Origin: Bacteriovoracaceae bacterium UBA6153
GTDB taxonomy: Bacteria; Bdellovibrionota; Bacteriovoracia; Bacteriovoracales; Bacteriovoracaceae
DNA: 64,000 nucleotides
NCBI GenBank assembly: GCA_002428265.1
Contig: DIUR01000012.1
Location: forward strand, 62,001 to 126,000
Direction: 5' to 3'
In this document: piece by piece, positions 1-8,569 of the stretch
Numbering within the stretch: the stretch's first letter is position 1
Layout of the letters: each line of letters starts with the position of its first letter
Notes under the pieces: generated by a model
Told to the model about the DNA's origin: nothing
The model's input: the letters and a program-made list of their open reading frames with translations, nothing else
Database searches by the model: none
Position numbers and translations under genes: made by a program

Positions 1-191
1 AAGCAACTGATACAGCAATGAAAGTCACAACTGATGCTGTTCAGATCTTAGGTGGTGTTGGTTATACGAAAGAATACCCGGTTGAGCGATTCATGAGAGA
101 CGCAAAGGTTCTTCAAATTGTAGAAGGAACTAACCAGGTTCAAAGAGTCGTTATCGCTAGAAACTTAAAAAAAGAATACACAACTCACTAG
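1..191 (+). CDS. acyl-CoA dehydrogenase, C-terminal end (partial)
   Basis: The window opens inside a reading frame (codons from base 3) that ends with TAG at 189-191. The visible 62 residues hold the C-terminal acyl-CoA dehydrogenase signature: ILGGVGYTKEYPVERFMRD, then a KVLQIVEGTNQVQR stretch that forms the FAD- and substrate-side helix bundle. These flavoenzymes form the alpha,beta double bond of acyl-CoA thioesters and pass electrons to ETF. The end is closely similar to that of the complete acyl-CoA dehydrogenase at 18678-19820, so the genome has at least two paralogues. The stop lies 8 bases before pgi. The 5' part is outside the window, so chain-length preference cannot be judged. Confidence 0.9.
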   Translation, partial: ATDTAMKVTTDAVQILGGVGYTKEYPVERFMRDAKVLQIVEGTNQVQRVVIARNLKKEYTTH

Positions 192-199
192 GTAAAAAA

Positions 200-1468
200 A
201 TGTCACTACAGTTTAAATTTTTTCCAGAACGCCCGAATGTTTCATCTGCTCTTGCAAAAGATAAGATTAATACTTTTAAAAGTATTATCAACAATGCACG
301 CACGCAGTTCTTCTATACTTTTAACAGAAGTGAACTTGAAGTGAGTTCTAAAAAAGTTTTTGAAAAATTCTCAGATAGAAAAGTCTTTGTTCATATCGGA
401 ATCGGCGGATCGAGTCTAGGCCCAGAAATGATGGTCAATGCTCTTCAAAAGAATGACCGCAAATTTATCTTCATCAACAACATAGATCCTGAAGAACTTC
501 ATTCTCAAATGAGTTTGATTTCAAAGTACGATTTAAAAGACTGTTTATTTTATTTTGTTTCAAAATCAGGTGGAACAGCTGAAACTCTTGCTGCTCTTGC
601 TATCGTGACTCAATTATTTGACTCACGTGGAATCAGTCCGAAAGATTATAAAAACTATTTTGTATTTGCGACAGACCCATCTAAGAGTGAACTTCTGACG
701 CTGTCAAAAGAATGGGACATCACAACTCTTGAGGTTCCAAGTGATGTGGGAGGGCGCTTTAGTTCCCTTACTCCAGTTGGATTTCTTCCATTATTATTTG
801 CAGGAATGGATTTAGACCTTTTTCTAAAAGGTGCAGTCGATGCTCAACTTGCTCTACTATCTGAAGACGGGCAAAAAAATGAGATGATTGCGTGCGCTGA
901 ATATCTTTATGCTTTAAAGACTAAAAAAGGCATTTCACAAACTGTCTTAATGCCATACTCATCTAAACTTCGTTCGTTTTCATTCTGGTTTACCCAACTA
1001 TGGGCGGAAAGCCTTGGTAAAAAGAAAAATAAAAAAGGTGAATTGGTCAATGATGGCTTCACTCCTATTGTAGGATACGGAGCAACTGATCAACACTCAC
1101 AGATGCAACTTTTCATGGAAGGGCCAAACGATAAAGCATTTTTCATCATTGAAGTTGAAAACTTTGCTCACGACTTCCCTCTTCACTCAACACTAAAAAG
1201 CAATAACCTTCAAAAGCTCTCAACTTTTAATCTTTCTCAATTGATGAAAGCAGAAATGGAAGGATCTATTAAGGCGCTTCGTGAAGCTGAAAGAAATATT
1301 ATTCACGTAAAGATAGCAAGAAATGATGAATATCATCTCGCTCAGCTGATTCTTTTCTTCGAGAGCTTAACGGCCCTCATGGGAGATTATTTAATGATTG
1401 ATCCTTTTGATCAACCAGGTGTAGAAGCTGGGAAGATATACGCATTTGAATTTTTGAACCAGTTGTAA
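200..1468 (+). CDS. pgi: glucose-6-phosphate isomerase
   Basis: This enzyme interconverts glucose 6-phosphate and fructose 6-phosphate in glycolysis and gluconeogenesis in the cytoplasm. Family motifs are in order: GIGGSSLG at residues 67-74, the sugar-phosphate loop SKSGGTAET at 121-129, GGRFSSLTPVG near 184, the catalytic-region QLWAES with Glu270, DQHSQ with His299, and the C-terminal GKIYAFE with the conserved Lys412. At 422 residues it is shorter than the E. coli type (about 550) and nearer the compact type found in Firmicutes. The ATG is only 8 bases after the upstream acyl-CoA dehydrogenase stop, so the two are probably co-transcribed. No frame damage is seen. Confidence 0.97.
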   Translation: MSLQFKFFPERPNVSSALAKDKINTFKSIINNARTQFFYTFNRSELEVSSKKVFEKFSDRKVFVHIGIGGSSLGPEMMVNALQKNDRKFIFINNIDPEELHSQMSLISKYDLKDCLFYFVSKSGGTAETLAALAIVTQLFDSRGISPKDYKNYFVFATDPSKSELLTLSKEWDITTLEVPSDVGGRFSSLTPVGFLPLLFAGMDLDLFLKGAVDAQLALLSEDGQKNEMIACAEYLYALKTKKGISQTVLMPYSSKLRSFSFWFTQLWAESLGKKKNKKGELVNDGFTPIVGYGATDQHSQMQLFMEGPNDKAFFIIEVENFAHDFPLHSTLKSNNLQKLSTFNLSQLMKAEMEGSIKALREAERNIIHVKIARNDEYHLAQLILFFESLTALMGDYLMIDPFDQPGVEAGKIYAFEFLNQL

Positions 1469-1528
1469 AAAATTAGTCTCTTGAGTAAAATAATAGCTTG
1501 AGAATCACTAACTAAAGGACCCATTGAA

Positions 1529-2437
1529 ATGAGTACAGACGACACAACCATTGTCTTAACAGACATACGAGCGGCATTGCAAGCTTCAGAAAAAGAAGCT
1601 CAACAAAAGCCAGCTGCCCTTCTTGTGGTTGGTGGTGATTTAAATGGAACACTATTCGATCTTGTTGAGCCAACAGTTGGCGTTGGCAGAAATGCTGATA
1701 ATGTTATTGCACTAGAGTTCAATGGAGTTTCTCGCTACCATTTCAAACTTCACGCTCAAGCAGAAACTCACGTGCTTGAAGACTGCGGGTCTAAAAATGG
1801 GACATACTTAAATAACAAAAAAGTTGAAGGCAACACTCCTCTTGCTAAAGGTGACATCATTAAGATCGGAAGTATCGCTCTTAAGTATCTTCCAAAGGGA
1901 GATCCAGAAAGACTGACTTACGATAAATTAAATCTTGAAGCTAACACTGATAAACACACTGGATGTTTCAACAAAGGTTACTTCAATAATAAAATTACTC
2001 TTGAAGTGAATAAATCAAAAGTAACGGGAGATCCTCTCTCACTTATTATTTTTGACCTTGATCATTTCAAAAAGCTTAATGATAACTTCGGCCACGACGC
2101 CGGAGACTACGTTCTAAAAGAAATGGCAGCAGTTATTCGTCTTGGTGGTATTAGAGAGCAGGATATCTTTGCTCGCTACGGTGGTGAAGAGTTCGTTATT
2201 CTTCTTCCAAAAACCAATTTAAGACAGGCCTTTGAAATTGCCGAGCGCTTAAGAAAATTAATTGAAAACAAAGAATTTTTATACGACGGGAAACGACTTC
2301 CCGTAACCGCATCTATTGGAGTTGCAGATTACCGCCAGGGTGTAATCACGGGTACAGATCTCTTTAAGAGAGCTGACGACGCTGTTTACAAGGCCAAGGA
2401 AGGAGGCAGGAATCAGGTGCAATTCTATAGGGGCTAA
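1529..2437 (+). CDS. FHA-GGDEF diguanylate cyclase
   Basis: A 302-residue cytoplasmic signalling protein. Residues about 45-120 form an FHA phosphothreonine-binding domain (GRN at 53-55, SRYHF at 68-72, SKNGT at 88-92). Residues about 140-300 form a GGDEF domain with the active-site loop GGEEF at 218-222, so it should make c-di-GMP from two GTP. An RxxD motif (Arg209-Asp212) sits five residues before the loop, matching the allosteric I-site for product inhibition. FHA plus GGDEF suggests that synthesis is gated by binding a phosphorylated partner; the kinase at 5975-7966 is an obvious but untested candidate. The stop overlaps the mutL start as TAATG. Confidence 0.95.
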   Translation: MSTDDTTIVLTDIRAALQASEKEAQQKPAALLVVGGDLNGTLFDLVEPTVGVGRNADNVIALEFNGVSRYHFKLHAQAETHVLEDCGSKNGTYLNNKKVEGNTPLAKGDIIKIGSIALKYLPKGDPERLTYDKLNLEANTDKHTGCFNKGYFNNKITLEVNKSKVTGDPLSLIIFDLDHFKKLNDNFGHDAGDYVLKEMAAVIRLGGIREQDIFARYGGEEFVILLPKTNLRQAFEIAERLRKLIENKEFLYDGKRLPVTASIGVADYRQGVITGTDLFKRADDAVYKAKEGGRNQVQFYRG

Positions 2438-4134
2438 TGACATCAACTGAATCTAATCCTAAAATTGAAATTCTACCCGAACACATCATCGACCAGATTA
2501 AAGCTGGTGAAGTGCTTGAGCGTCCGGCCTCTTTATTAAAAGAGTTAATGGAGAACTCCCTCGATGCAGGATCAACTGAAATTCATCTTCATTTAGTAGA
2601 AAACGGAATGGACCTGCTGTCGATTGAAGACAACGGCCACGGGATGACTTTTAAAAACCTTCCCTACGCTTTTCTAAGACATGCTACAAGCAAACTTAAG
2701 AGCTTTGAAGACCTCTATCGCCTGCATAGTTTTGGTTTCCGTGGAGAAGCGCTCGCTTCTGTGGCAGCGTCTGCAAGAGTCACATGTACGACTCAGCCAA
2801 AAGACCTCACTCAAGAAGGCGGAAAAATAATTATTAACGGTGGGCATACAGAACTCTTGATTGCCCAGCAATCAAGTACACCCGGAACAGCCATTTATAT
2901 TAAAGATTTATTCTTTAATACCCCTGCTCGTTTAAAATTTGTAAAATCCAAAGTTAGTGAGAAATCAGCTCTAAAAAAAATGATTTACTCATTTGTTTTA
3001 AGTCACCCTAATGTGACGTTCACTATCAAGTGGGATGATAAAGAAAAAGAAATTTTTAAAGCGTGTGAACCTGGCCTGGATATCGAAAGAATTGCTCAGG
3101 TTTTTTATTCTAGAAAAACTGATATCTCAAACATTGTTTATTCCGAAGAAAATTATGATGGTTATCGAGTAAGAGTGTATTTCACGAAGGACACGCATAC
3201 GACTCCGCAATACAGACATCACTATCTGTTTGCTAATAAAAGATTTTTTCAGGATAAATCTCTTCATCAGGCACTTCTTAGAAATGTCGATGCTTTCTGG
3301 AAATTCGGAGAGAGCGGACATTACGTCGTTCAGATTACAACGCCCGCAGAAGACCTGGATGTTAACGTTCACCCTAATAAAATTCAGATTAAATTTTTAA
3401 GATCAGATGTGGTCTACTCGCTTCTAGTGACTTCACTAAAAGCAGGAGTAAAAAAATCAGCTCCGCAAATGAGTTTTGAAGCATCAGGACCAACACCATC
3501 TGCGCCAAGTTTTTTTTCAAGAGATGAAAATCAAAGTTTTGATCTTATGAATCTTCAATCCAATGATGGCGGCCAAGAGATCAATGAAAACTCACTTTTC
3601 CAAAGAGAGTTTAATCGTTTTGAAACGCCTAAGTTTCAGCGTATTCAAAATGAATTTGTTATTGTCGATTTAGGTAAGCCTTACTTGATTGATCTAAAAG
3701 CACTTATGCTGGATTATTTCTGTGATGAACTGGAATCTTTTACGGCGAGTGAAGAGTCTACCGGGCCACTACTTATAAGCGAGCCTTTTAAAGTCTTAAA
3801 AGGAAAAATTGACTCTCACTTTGATAATCTTAAAGCGCTAGGGTTTGAATTTGACCGCCTGAATGCTGAGTATATTGTTTTAAGAACAATACCAAAATTC
3901 TTACCCCAATCACTATTATTTTCTCTTTCAGAGGCCTTAATCAAATATTTCGAACGCCCAAAAATAGAAACGTTCGAAAAGAACTCTTACAAAAAATACT
4001 TGGAAGAAAATTTCTCCAACGTCTTTTTCACTGATATTCCCGACTCATTAATAGAAAAGCTCATTCATTCTGAAGCTTACCCACAATGCATGGTTGAGCT
4101 CACTTCAGAGAGATTAAAGAGTCTTTTCAAATGA
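2437..4134 (+). CDS. mutL: DNA mismatch repair protein MutL
   Basis: MutL couples mismatch recognition by MutS to strand incision. The N-terminal GHKL ATPase is complete: IKAGEVLERP at 21-30, KELMENSLDAG with Glu36 and Asn40, DNGHGM at 65-70, RHATSKL at 81-87 and GFRGEA at 100-105. The C-terminal dimerisation domain is present but divergent. In the region where endonuclease-type MutL proteins carry DQHAxxExxxxE, this protein reads LIDLKALMLDYF, so the nicking motif appears to be missing, as in E. coli. The start overlaps the upstream stop by one base, and the end overlaps miaA by ATGA, indicating translational coupling. Confidence 0.95.
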   Translation: MTSTESNPKIEILPEHIIDQIKAGEVLERPASLLKELMENSLDAGSTEIHLHLVENGMDLLSIEDNGHGMTFKNLPYAFLRHATSKLKSFEDLYRLHSFGFRGEALASVAASARVTCTTQPKDLTQEGGKIIINGGHTELLIAQQSSTPGTAIYIKDLFFNTPARLKFVKSKVSEKSALKKMIYSFVLSHPNVTFTIKWDDKEKEIFKACEPGLDIERIAQVFYSRKTDISNIVYSEENYDGYRVRVYFTKDTHTTPQYRHHYLFANKRFFQDKSLHQALLRNVDAFWKFGESGHYVVQITTPAEDLDVNVHPNKIQIKFLRSDVVYSLLVTSLKAGVKKSAPQMSFEASGPTPSAPSFFSRDENQSFDLMNLQSNDGGQEINENSLFQREFNRFETPKFQRIQNEFVIVDLGKPYLIDLKALMLDYFCDELESFTASEESTGPLLISEPFKVLKGKIDSHFDNLKALGFEFDRLNAEYIVLRTIPKFLPQSLLFSLSEALIKYFERPKIETFEKNSYKKYLEENFSNVFFTDIPDSLIEKLIHSEAYPQCMVELTSERLKSLFK

Positions 4135-5099
4135 AAAATAATGTCATTATCGTCTCGGGGCCTACGGCCAGTGGCAAGACTAAAACAAGTATTGAAATTG
4201 CCAAACTCCTTCAGTCTCAAGGTATCAAGACGGCCATTGTAAATTTTGACTCTCTCCTTTTCTATCGTGAAATCTCAATTGGTACTGCAAAACCCACTAT
4301 TCTAGAGCGTGCAGGAATTGATCACTATATGCTTGATATAGAATCAATAAAGAGCCCAATGAATGCGGCGGATTTTATAAAAAAAGGCGAAAGCATTATT
4401 TCAGAACTGCTTAAAAACGACACGACGGTTGTTTTAGTTGGTGGGAGTGCTTTTTACTTACGTGCGCTTTTGAAAGGTATGTATGACTCCTCGACTCCAA
4501 CCAGTGAAGTTAAGGAAAAACTTGATAATACCTATAAAGAAAAAGGCATCGGTCCTTTTATCGAATACCTTAAAAGTTATGACCCTCAGTCATTAGTTAA
4601 TCTTCATGAAAATGATCACTACAGACTAATGAGGGCCGTAGAGCATCATCAATCAACTGGTACAAAAATTTCAGATCAAAAGAAAGAAATGGATAATCAG
4701 AATCCTTATGACTTTTCTGAAATTATTCATCCCTGGAACCTGCTACACATCTATCTGGACCTTCCAAAAGATCAGCATTTTGAAATTATCACGGCAAGAA
4801 CTCAAAGCATGTTTGACCAAGGGCTCATGGCAGAGATTGAAGAACTTGAAAAAAGCGGTTTTTCACTGGAAGAAAAGCCACTCCTATCTATTGGTTACAA
4901 AGAAGCCATTGAATTTAAAAAAGGCGTTTTTACCAGCGTACAACAGTGCATTGAAAGAATATCCATCTCTACCCGTCAATTAGCTAAAGGACAGAGAACA
5001 TTTTTTAACAAGATCACTCCAAAAGAAAGTTTTAATCCTGTCACTGATCAGGTTAAAATAATGGAGAGAGTTACTGCCTTTATGAAGGAATCAAAATGA
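4131..5099 (+). CDS. miaA: tRNA dimethylallyltransferase
   Basis: MiaA transfers a dimethylallyl group to N6 of A37 in tRNAs that read UNN codons. The P-loop GPTASGKT is at residues 10-17, followed by the substrate motif FDSLLFYREISIGTAKP, the VLVGGSAFYLRALLKG segment, and the later SIGYKEA and TRQLAKGQRTFF blocks (usually TRRYAKRQxTW). The length of 322 is normal. It overlaps mutL by four bases (ATGA) and the next gene by four bases. The mutL-miaA order is widely conserved in bacteria, which supports both calls. Confidence 0.96.
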   Translation: MKNNVIIVSGPTASGKTKTSIEIAKLLQSQGIKTAIVNFDSLLFYREISIGTAKPTILERAGIDHYMLDIESIKSPMNAADFIKKGESIISELLKNDTTVVLVGGSAFYLRALLKGMYDSSTPTSEVKEKLDNTYKEKGIGPFIEYLKSYDPQSLVNLHENDHYRLMRAVEHHQSTGTKISDQKKEMDNQNPYDFSEIIHPWNLLHIYLDLPKDQHFEIITARTQSMFDQGLMAEIEELEKSGFSLEEKPLLSIGYKEAIEFKKGVFTSVQQCIERISISTRQLAKGQRTFFNKITPKESFNPVTDQVKIMERVTAFMKESK

Positions 5100-5971
5100 A
5101 CCGTGAAACTCAAAGATTGAAAATTATTATTATTTCTGATGGTACTGGTGAGACTGCAACTGCTATTTCACGTGCCGTTATGGCCCAATTTAAAGAGCGC
5201 GAAGTTTTTTTTACCCGTTATAAAAATATCAGAACAACTGAGCAGATTGATGCCATCTTTAATGAAGCAGCTGTTCACCATGACCTTATTATTCATACGA
5301 TTGTTTCTGGTAAGCTTCGTGAATATATTGCAGAACTTTCACGCTCTACACACGTAAGGACTCTGGATCTTATCGGTCCAGCTCTCACCGCCTTCTCAAA
5401 TTATTTTAATCAAGAGCCTATGAGCGAGCCTGGTCTTCTTCACGCAGTCAACGACGAATACTACAGACGAGTTGAAGCGATGGAGTTCACACTTAATCAT
5501 GACGATGGAAGAAATCTAAACTCACTTCACCTGGCCGACGTTATTTTAGTGGGTGTCTCTAGAACATCAAAAACACCTCTTTCAGTTTATCTTTCTCAAC
5601 ATGGTATTAAAGTCGTTAATATTCCTATGATCAAAGATCAGCCTCTTCCAACAGAGCTTTTTGAAGTTGATCAAAGAAAAATCTTTGCTCTCACCATTGA
5701 TCCAGAATCTCTAAGAGAAATCAGAAAAAATCGCCTGCAGAGACTAGGCGCTGAAAAGCATCAAGGTGAATACGCTGAACAACATAACATTGTTGAAGAG
5801 GTTGAATGGGCCAATGGGATTTTTAAAGAAAACAAACGCTGGCCGGTCTTCAACGTGACAGATAAAGCACTTGAAGAGACGGCAGCTGATATTATGAAGC
5901 TTTTAAGTATGAGAAAAAATAATATTTTTAAGCAGACGAAAAAAGAAAGTAATGAAGGTCAGGAATCCTGA
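5096..5971 (+). CDS. ppsR: bifunctional kinase/pyrophosphorylase, PPSR family (DUF299)
   Basis: Members of this family use ADP to phosphorylate, and phosphate to dephosphorylate, a threonine in PEP synthase or pyruvate phosphate dikinase, switching gluconeogenic PEP formation. The N-terminal SDGTGETA (14-21) and the P-loop-like GVSRTSKTPLS (from residue 153) are the family landmarks, and 291 residues is a normal length. Which target enzyme it controls cannot be told, because no ppsA or ppdK gene is in the window. It is the last gene of the coupled run from 1529, overlaps miaA by ATGA and converges on the kinase gene with a 3-base gap. Confidence 0.93.
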   Translation: MNRETQRLKIIIISDGTGETATAISRAVMAQFKEREVFFTRYKNIRTTEQIDAIFNEAAVHHDLIIHTIVSGKLREYIAELSRSTHVRTLDLIGPALTAFSNYFNQEPMSEPGLLHAVNDEYYRRVEAMEFTLNHDDGRNLNSLHLADVILVGVSRTSKTPLSVYLSQHGIKVVNIPMIKDQPLPTELFEVDQRKIFALTIDPESLREIRKNRLQRLGAEKHQGEYAEQHNIVEEVEWANGIFKENKRWPVFNVTDKALEETAADIMKLLSMRKNNIFKQTKKESNEGQES

Positions 5972-5974
5972 GTT

Positions 5975-7966
5975 TTACAGGTATTCACAGATATCGATAG
6001 ACTGATCTTCACGCTTAATTGTGATATCAATTTTGCGCTCTAAATCCTCATCTCTCTTTTTAAAGAAGATTTCATATGTTGCAGGAGCAAGACTTCCACG
6101 CTCATCAACATTTAGTGGGAAGGCCACGCCGAACTCCTGTTTCATTGGAATCGAGCTTACTCTCTTTTCACCATAGATCTCAAACCTAATCTCACCTACG
6201 GCCTGACATTCTGCTGATGTAAAAATATATCCATACGCCATTGCGGACATTTCAGGAATTTCTACTTCGACATCTGACTTATTAGAAAGGTTCATTTCTT
6301 TAATAAAGTGCTTACGGCCTTCGATCTGTACTCTTAGAGTAAATGGTTTTCCAACAGGCACTACGACTGTATTTAACAAGTCTGCATCTGTTCTTACCCC
6401 ATTAATGAAGACTTGCATCTTTTGCTTATCAAAATGACTTAGCATAACTTTAGCAAATCCATCCATTGCACTGGTATCAGAAATTTCCTGAGCAGGCTGT
6501 CTGACTTTCACCGGTTTTGTCACCGCCACTTCTACCATTTCTGGCTCAGCTATAAATGTTTTATGAAAATAAAAACCACCACCTAATAAGAAGGCCAGCA
6601 ATGCAGCATATGTTCCTATCGACGTTTTTTTCTGATTTCCAATTTTCTTAGTATCAGTTTTGATAACTCTCGTAGCATCTTTTTTACTAATGTTTGAAGA
6701 TTTGGTTCCACCATTCTTCTTAATATTAGTCATCGTACTATCATTGATATCAGCGATTCTTCTCGACATTGTATTGTCTTCTGAAGAGTTCGTTTTCTCT
6801 TTTGGAGTTACCTGTGTCTTTTTGACAGTAATTGTATTTCTTTTCTTAGTCTCACCAGTATCAAAGCCAAAATCTAGCACGGCTTCTTTTTTAATAGCTG
6901 GAGAATCAGAAGAAGTTGCCGCAGGCGCATCAGCTGGAGAAGTCCCTCTTTCAACTTCTTTCTTCATGTCTTCTAAGAAAGGCTTAATGTCGATCTTTCC
7001 GAACTCAAACATTTTCTCACGGTCTTTTTTAATTTCTTCTCTGAAGAGTTCTTGAGCGAAATATGAAAGATCTGTAGAGTTGAAATCCGGGTATTTTGCA
7101 TACAAGAACTTCATTAATGCGCGGTTCATTTGATCTAAGTTTTCAAAACGTTTTGAACGATTCTTGCTTAGAGCTTTTAATACAATTTCATCCAGTTCTT
7201 TTGGAACATTTGGATTGATTGAAGAAGGTACTGGAATTTTACATTCCTGAATCTTCTTTAATACAGCAAGGTCATTGTTTTCTTTAAATAATTTTCTCGA
7301 ACAAAGCATTTCCCACAGAGTAATCCCTAATGCGAACTGATCGTAACGAGGATCGAGCTCAAGGCCTTCTAGGTATTCAGGAGCAAGGTAAGATAACTTC
7401 CCTTTAATAGTTCCTGCTTGAGTAGACTCTGAGTTTGTCTGAGACTTAGCAATACCAAAGTCGATAATCTTAATCGCACCATCATAAGTAAGCATGATGT
7501 TGTGTGGAGAAATATCACGGTGAATGATATTAGCTTCCTGACCTGTTAATTTATCTCTGAATGTATGAGCGTAATAAAGCCCCTGACATGCTTGAGAAAT
7601 AATATAAGTTGAGATTTCAACTGGAAAAACGAATTTACGTTCTTTAAGTTTATCAAGATATTCTTTTAAGTTACGGCCATCACAGTACTCCATTGCAACA
7701 AAGAGTTGTCCTTTGTTCATACCGTAGTCGTAAGTCTGGATAACGTTCGGGTGAAGAAGACCAAAAGTTACTTTAATCTCATCCATGAACATTGTTTTAA
7801 ATGCTTCATCTTTTGAAAACTGCGGCTGTACCATTTTTATGGCAACAACTTTATCCGCCTGCTCACCTAAGAAACGAGCACGGCAAATCTTTGCCATACC
7901 GCCATCGACTAGGTGGTCGAGGATAAGATAACGCCCGAAGCGTTCACGTTTTGATGATTCTGACAT
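5975..7966 (-). CDS. membrane-anchored Ser/Thr protein kinase
   Basis: A 663-residue Hanks-type kinase. Residues about 12-290 hold the catalytic domain: VAIK with Lys44, the catalytic loop HRDISPHNIML (from 149) and DFG at 169-171. The HRDxSPxN form is typical of kinases from Myxococcota and related predators. A charged linker (about 330-440) leads to one membrane helix (TYAALLAFLLGGGFYFH) and an extracytoplasmic C-terminal beta-rich region resembling PEGA-type domains. Topology therefore puts the kinase in the cytoplasm and the tail in the periplasm. It follows the lipoprotein gene at 8030, and its leader carries a strong hairpin (7967-8011) over the ribosome-binding site. Substrates are unknown; nearby FHA and GYF_2 proteins are candidates only. 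Confidence 0.93.
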   Translation of the reverse strand: MSESSKRERFGRYLILDHLVDGGMAKICRARFLGEQADKVVAIKMVQPQFSKDEAFKTMFMDEIKVTFGLLHPNVIQTYDYGMNKGQLFVAMEYCDGRNLKEYLDKLKERKFVFPVEISTYIISQACQGLYYAHTFRDKLTGQEANIIHRDISPHNIMLTYDGAIKIIDFGIAKSQTNSESTQAGTIKGKLSYLAPEYLEGLELDPRYDQFALGITLWEMLCSRKLFKENNDLAVLKKIQECKIPVPSSINPNVPKELDEIVLKALSKNRSKRFENLDQMNRALMKFLYAKYPDFNSTDLSYFAQELFREEIKKDREKMFEFGKIDIKPFLEDMKKEVERGTSPADAPAATSSDSPAIKKEAVLDFGFDTGETKKRNTITVKKTQVTPKEKTNSSEDNTMSRRIADINDSTMTNIKKNGGTKSSNISKKDATRVIKTDTKKIGNQKKTSIGTYAALLAFLLGGGFYFHKTFIAEPEMVEVAVTKPVKVRQPAQEISDTSAMDGFAKVMLSHFDKQKMQVFINGVRTDADLLNTVVVPVGKPFTLRVQIEGRKHFIKEMNLSNKSDVEVEIPEMSAMAYGYIFTSAECQAVGEIRFEIYGEKRVSSIPMKQEFGVAFPLNVDERGSLAPATYEIFFKKRDEDLERKIDITIKREDQSIDICEYL

Positions 7967-8011
7967 TTTTTAATGCTCCCGATACACTCTATCGGCAAAA
8001 AGCATTAAAAA
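7967..8011 (-). promoter_or_regulatory. nested hairpin in the leader of the kinase gene, over the RBS
   Basis: Immediately 5' of the kinase ATG there are two nested inverted repeats. The outer arms TTTTTAATGCT (7967-7977) and AGCATTAAAAA (8001-8011) enclose the inner arms CCGATA (7979-7984) and TATCGG (7990-7995). In the mRNA the only good Shine-Dalgarno sequence, GGGAG, lies at the join of the inner stem and the outer arm, about 10 bases before ATG, so folding should hide it. It may instead act as an attenuator after the upstream lipoprotein gene. The pairing is read directly; the regulatory role is inferred. Confidence 0.55.
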
Positions 8012-8029
8012 CTTGAGAGGTACTTAAAT

Positions 8030-8569
8030 CTAATTTAGTGATTTTTCCGAGAAGCCAGGGAAGTTAAAAATCAGAGGCTTATCAAGGTTTTCAGAACGAC
8101 AAATGCCGTATACCTGATATAAACGCAATGAGTTCATCTCAGCATCAGGGTGTTGAAGAAATTGCTTTTTGAAATGGATCAGGTCCATCTTTTTGTAGCC
8201 AGCTTGTTCTAGCTGCTCATTCAGATAAGAATACGGAATAATTTTTGTGTCTTGTGAATAGGCCAGAACAACTCTGAAGTCCGTACACTTGTTGGCATCC
8301 GCAAGCTCTTCTTTCGAAAACCAAAAATTAAATCCAGACTGTGGAGAAATATTTCCAATGATTAAATCAAATTGAAGTGTCAGCTCATGCAACCAAGACA
8401 CTCTTTTGAGGCTTAAATTTTCATTCCACTTTTGCGTTCCCGCAACTCCATTTCTAACGACCAACTCACCTTCTTTCACTGAATTTTTACTAAGATTCGC
8501 ACATGATCCCAAAAGGGTCATAAGAGATACGATCAATGCAATTCTTGTAAAAATATAAGACTTTTTCAT
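8030..8569 (-). CDS. small lipoprotein of unknown function
   Basis: A 179-residue exported protein. I start it at the ATG ending at 8569 because this gives MKKSYIF, a normal signal peptide start, and an ATGA overlap with the upstream hydrolase-like gene; an ATG four codons earlier is possible. The signal peptide ends in the lipobox LLGSC (cysteine near residue 23), so it should be lipid-anchored. The mature part has two cysteines (in NKCTDF and YGICRSE) and no domain I recognise. It lies in a minus-strand run with the GYF_2 protein, the hydrolase-like protein and the kinase. Confidence 0.75.
   Translation of the reverse strand: MKKSYIFTRIALIVSLMTLLGSCANLSKNSVKEGELVVRNGVAGTQKWNENLSLKRVSWLHELTLQFDLIIGNISPQSGFNFWFSKEELADANKCTDFRVVLAYSQDTKIIPYSYLNEQLEQAGYKKMDLIHFKKQFLQHPDAEMNSLRLYQVYGICRSENLDKPLIFNFPGFSEKSLN

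Noticed and set aside
6660..7055. Plus-strand ORF inside the kinase gene
   Set aside because: It lies wholly within a well-supported kinase gene on the other strand and reflects its codon bias.
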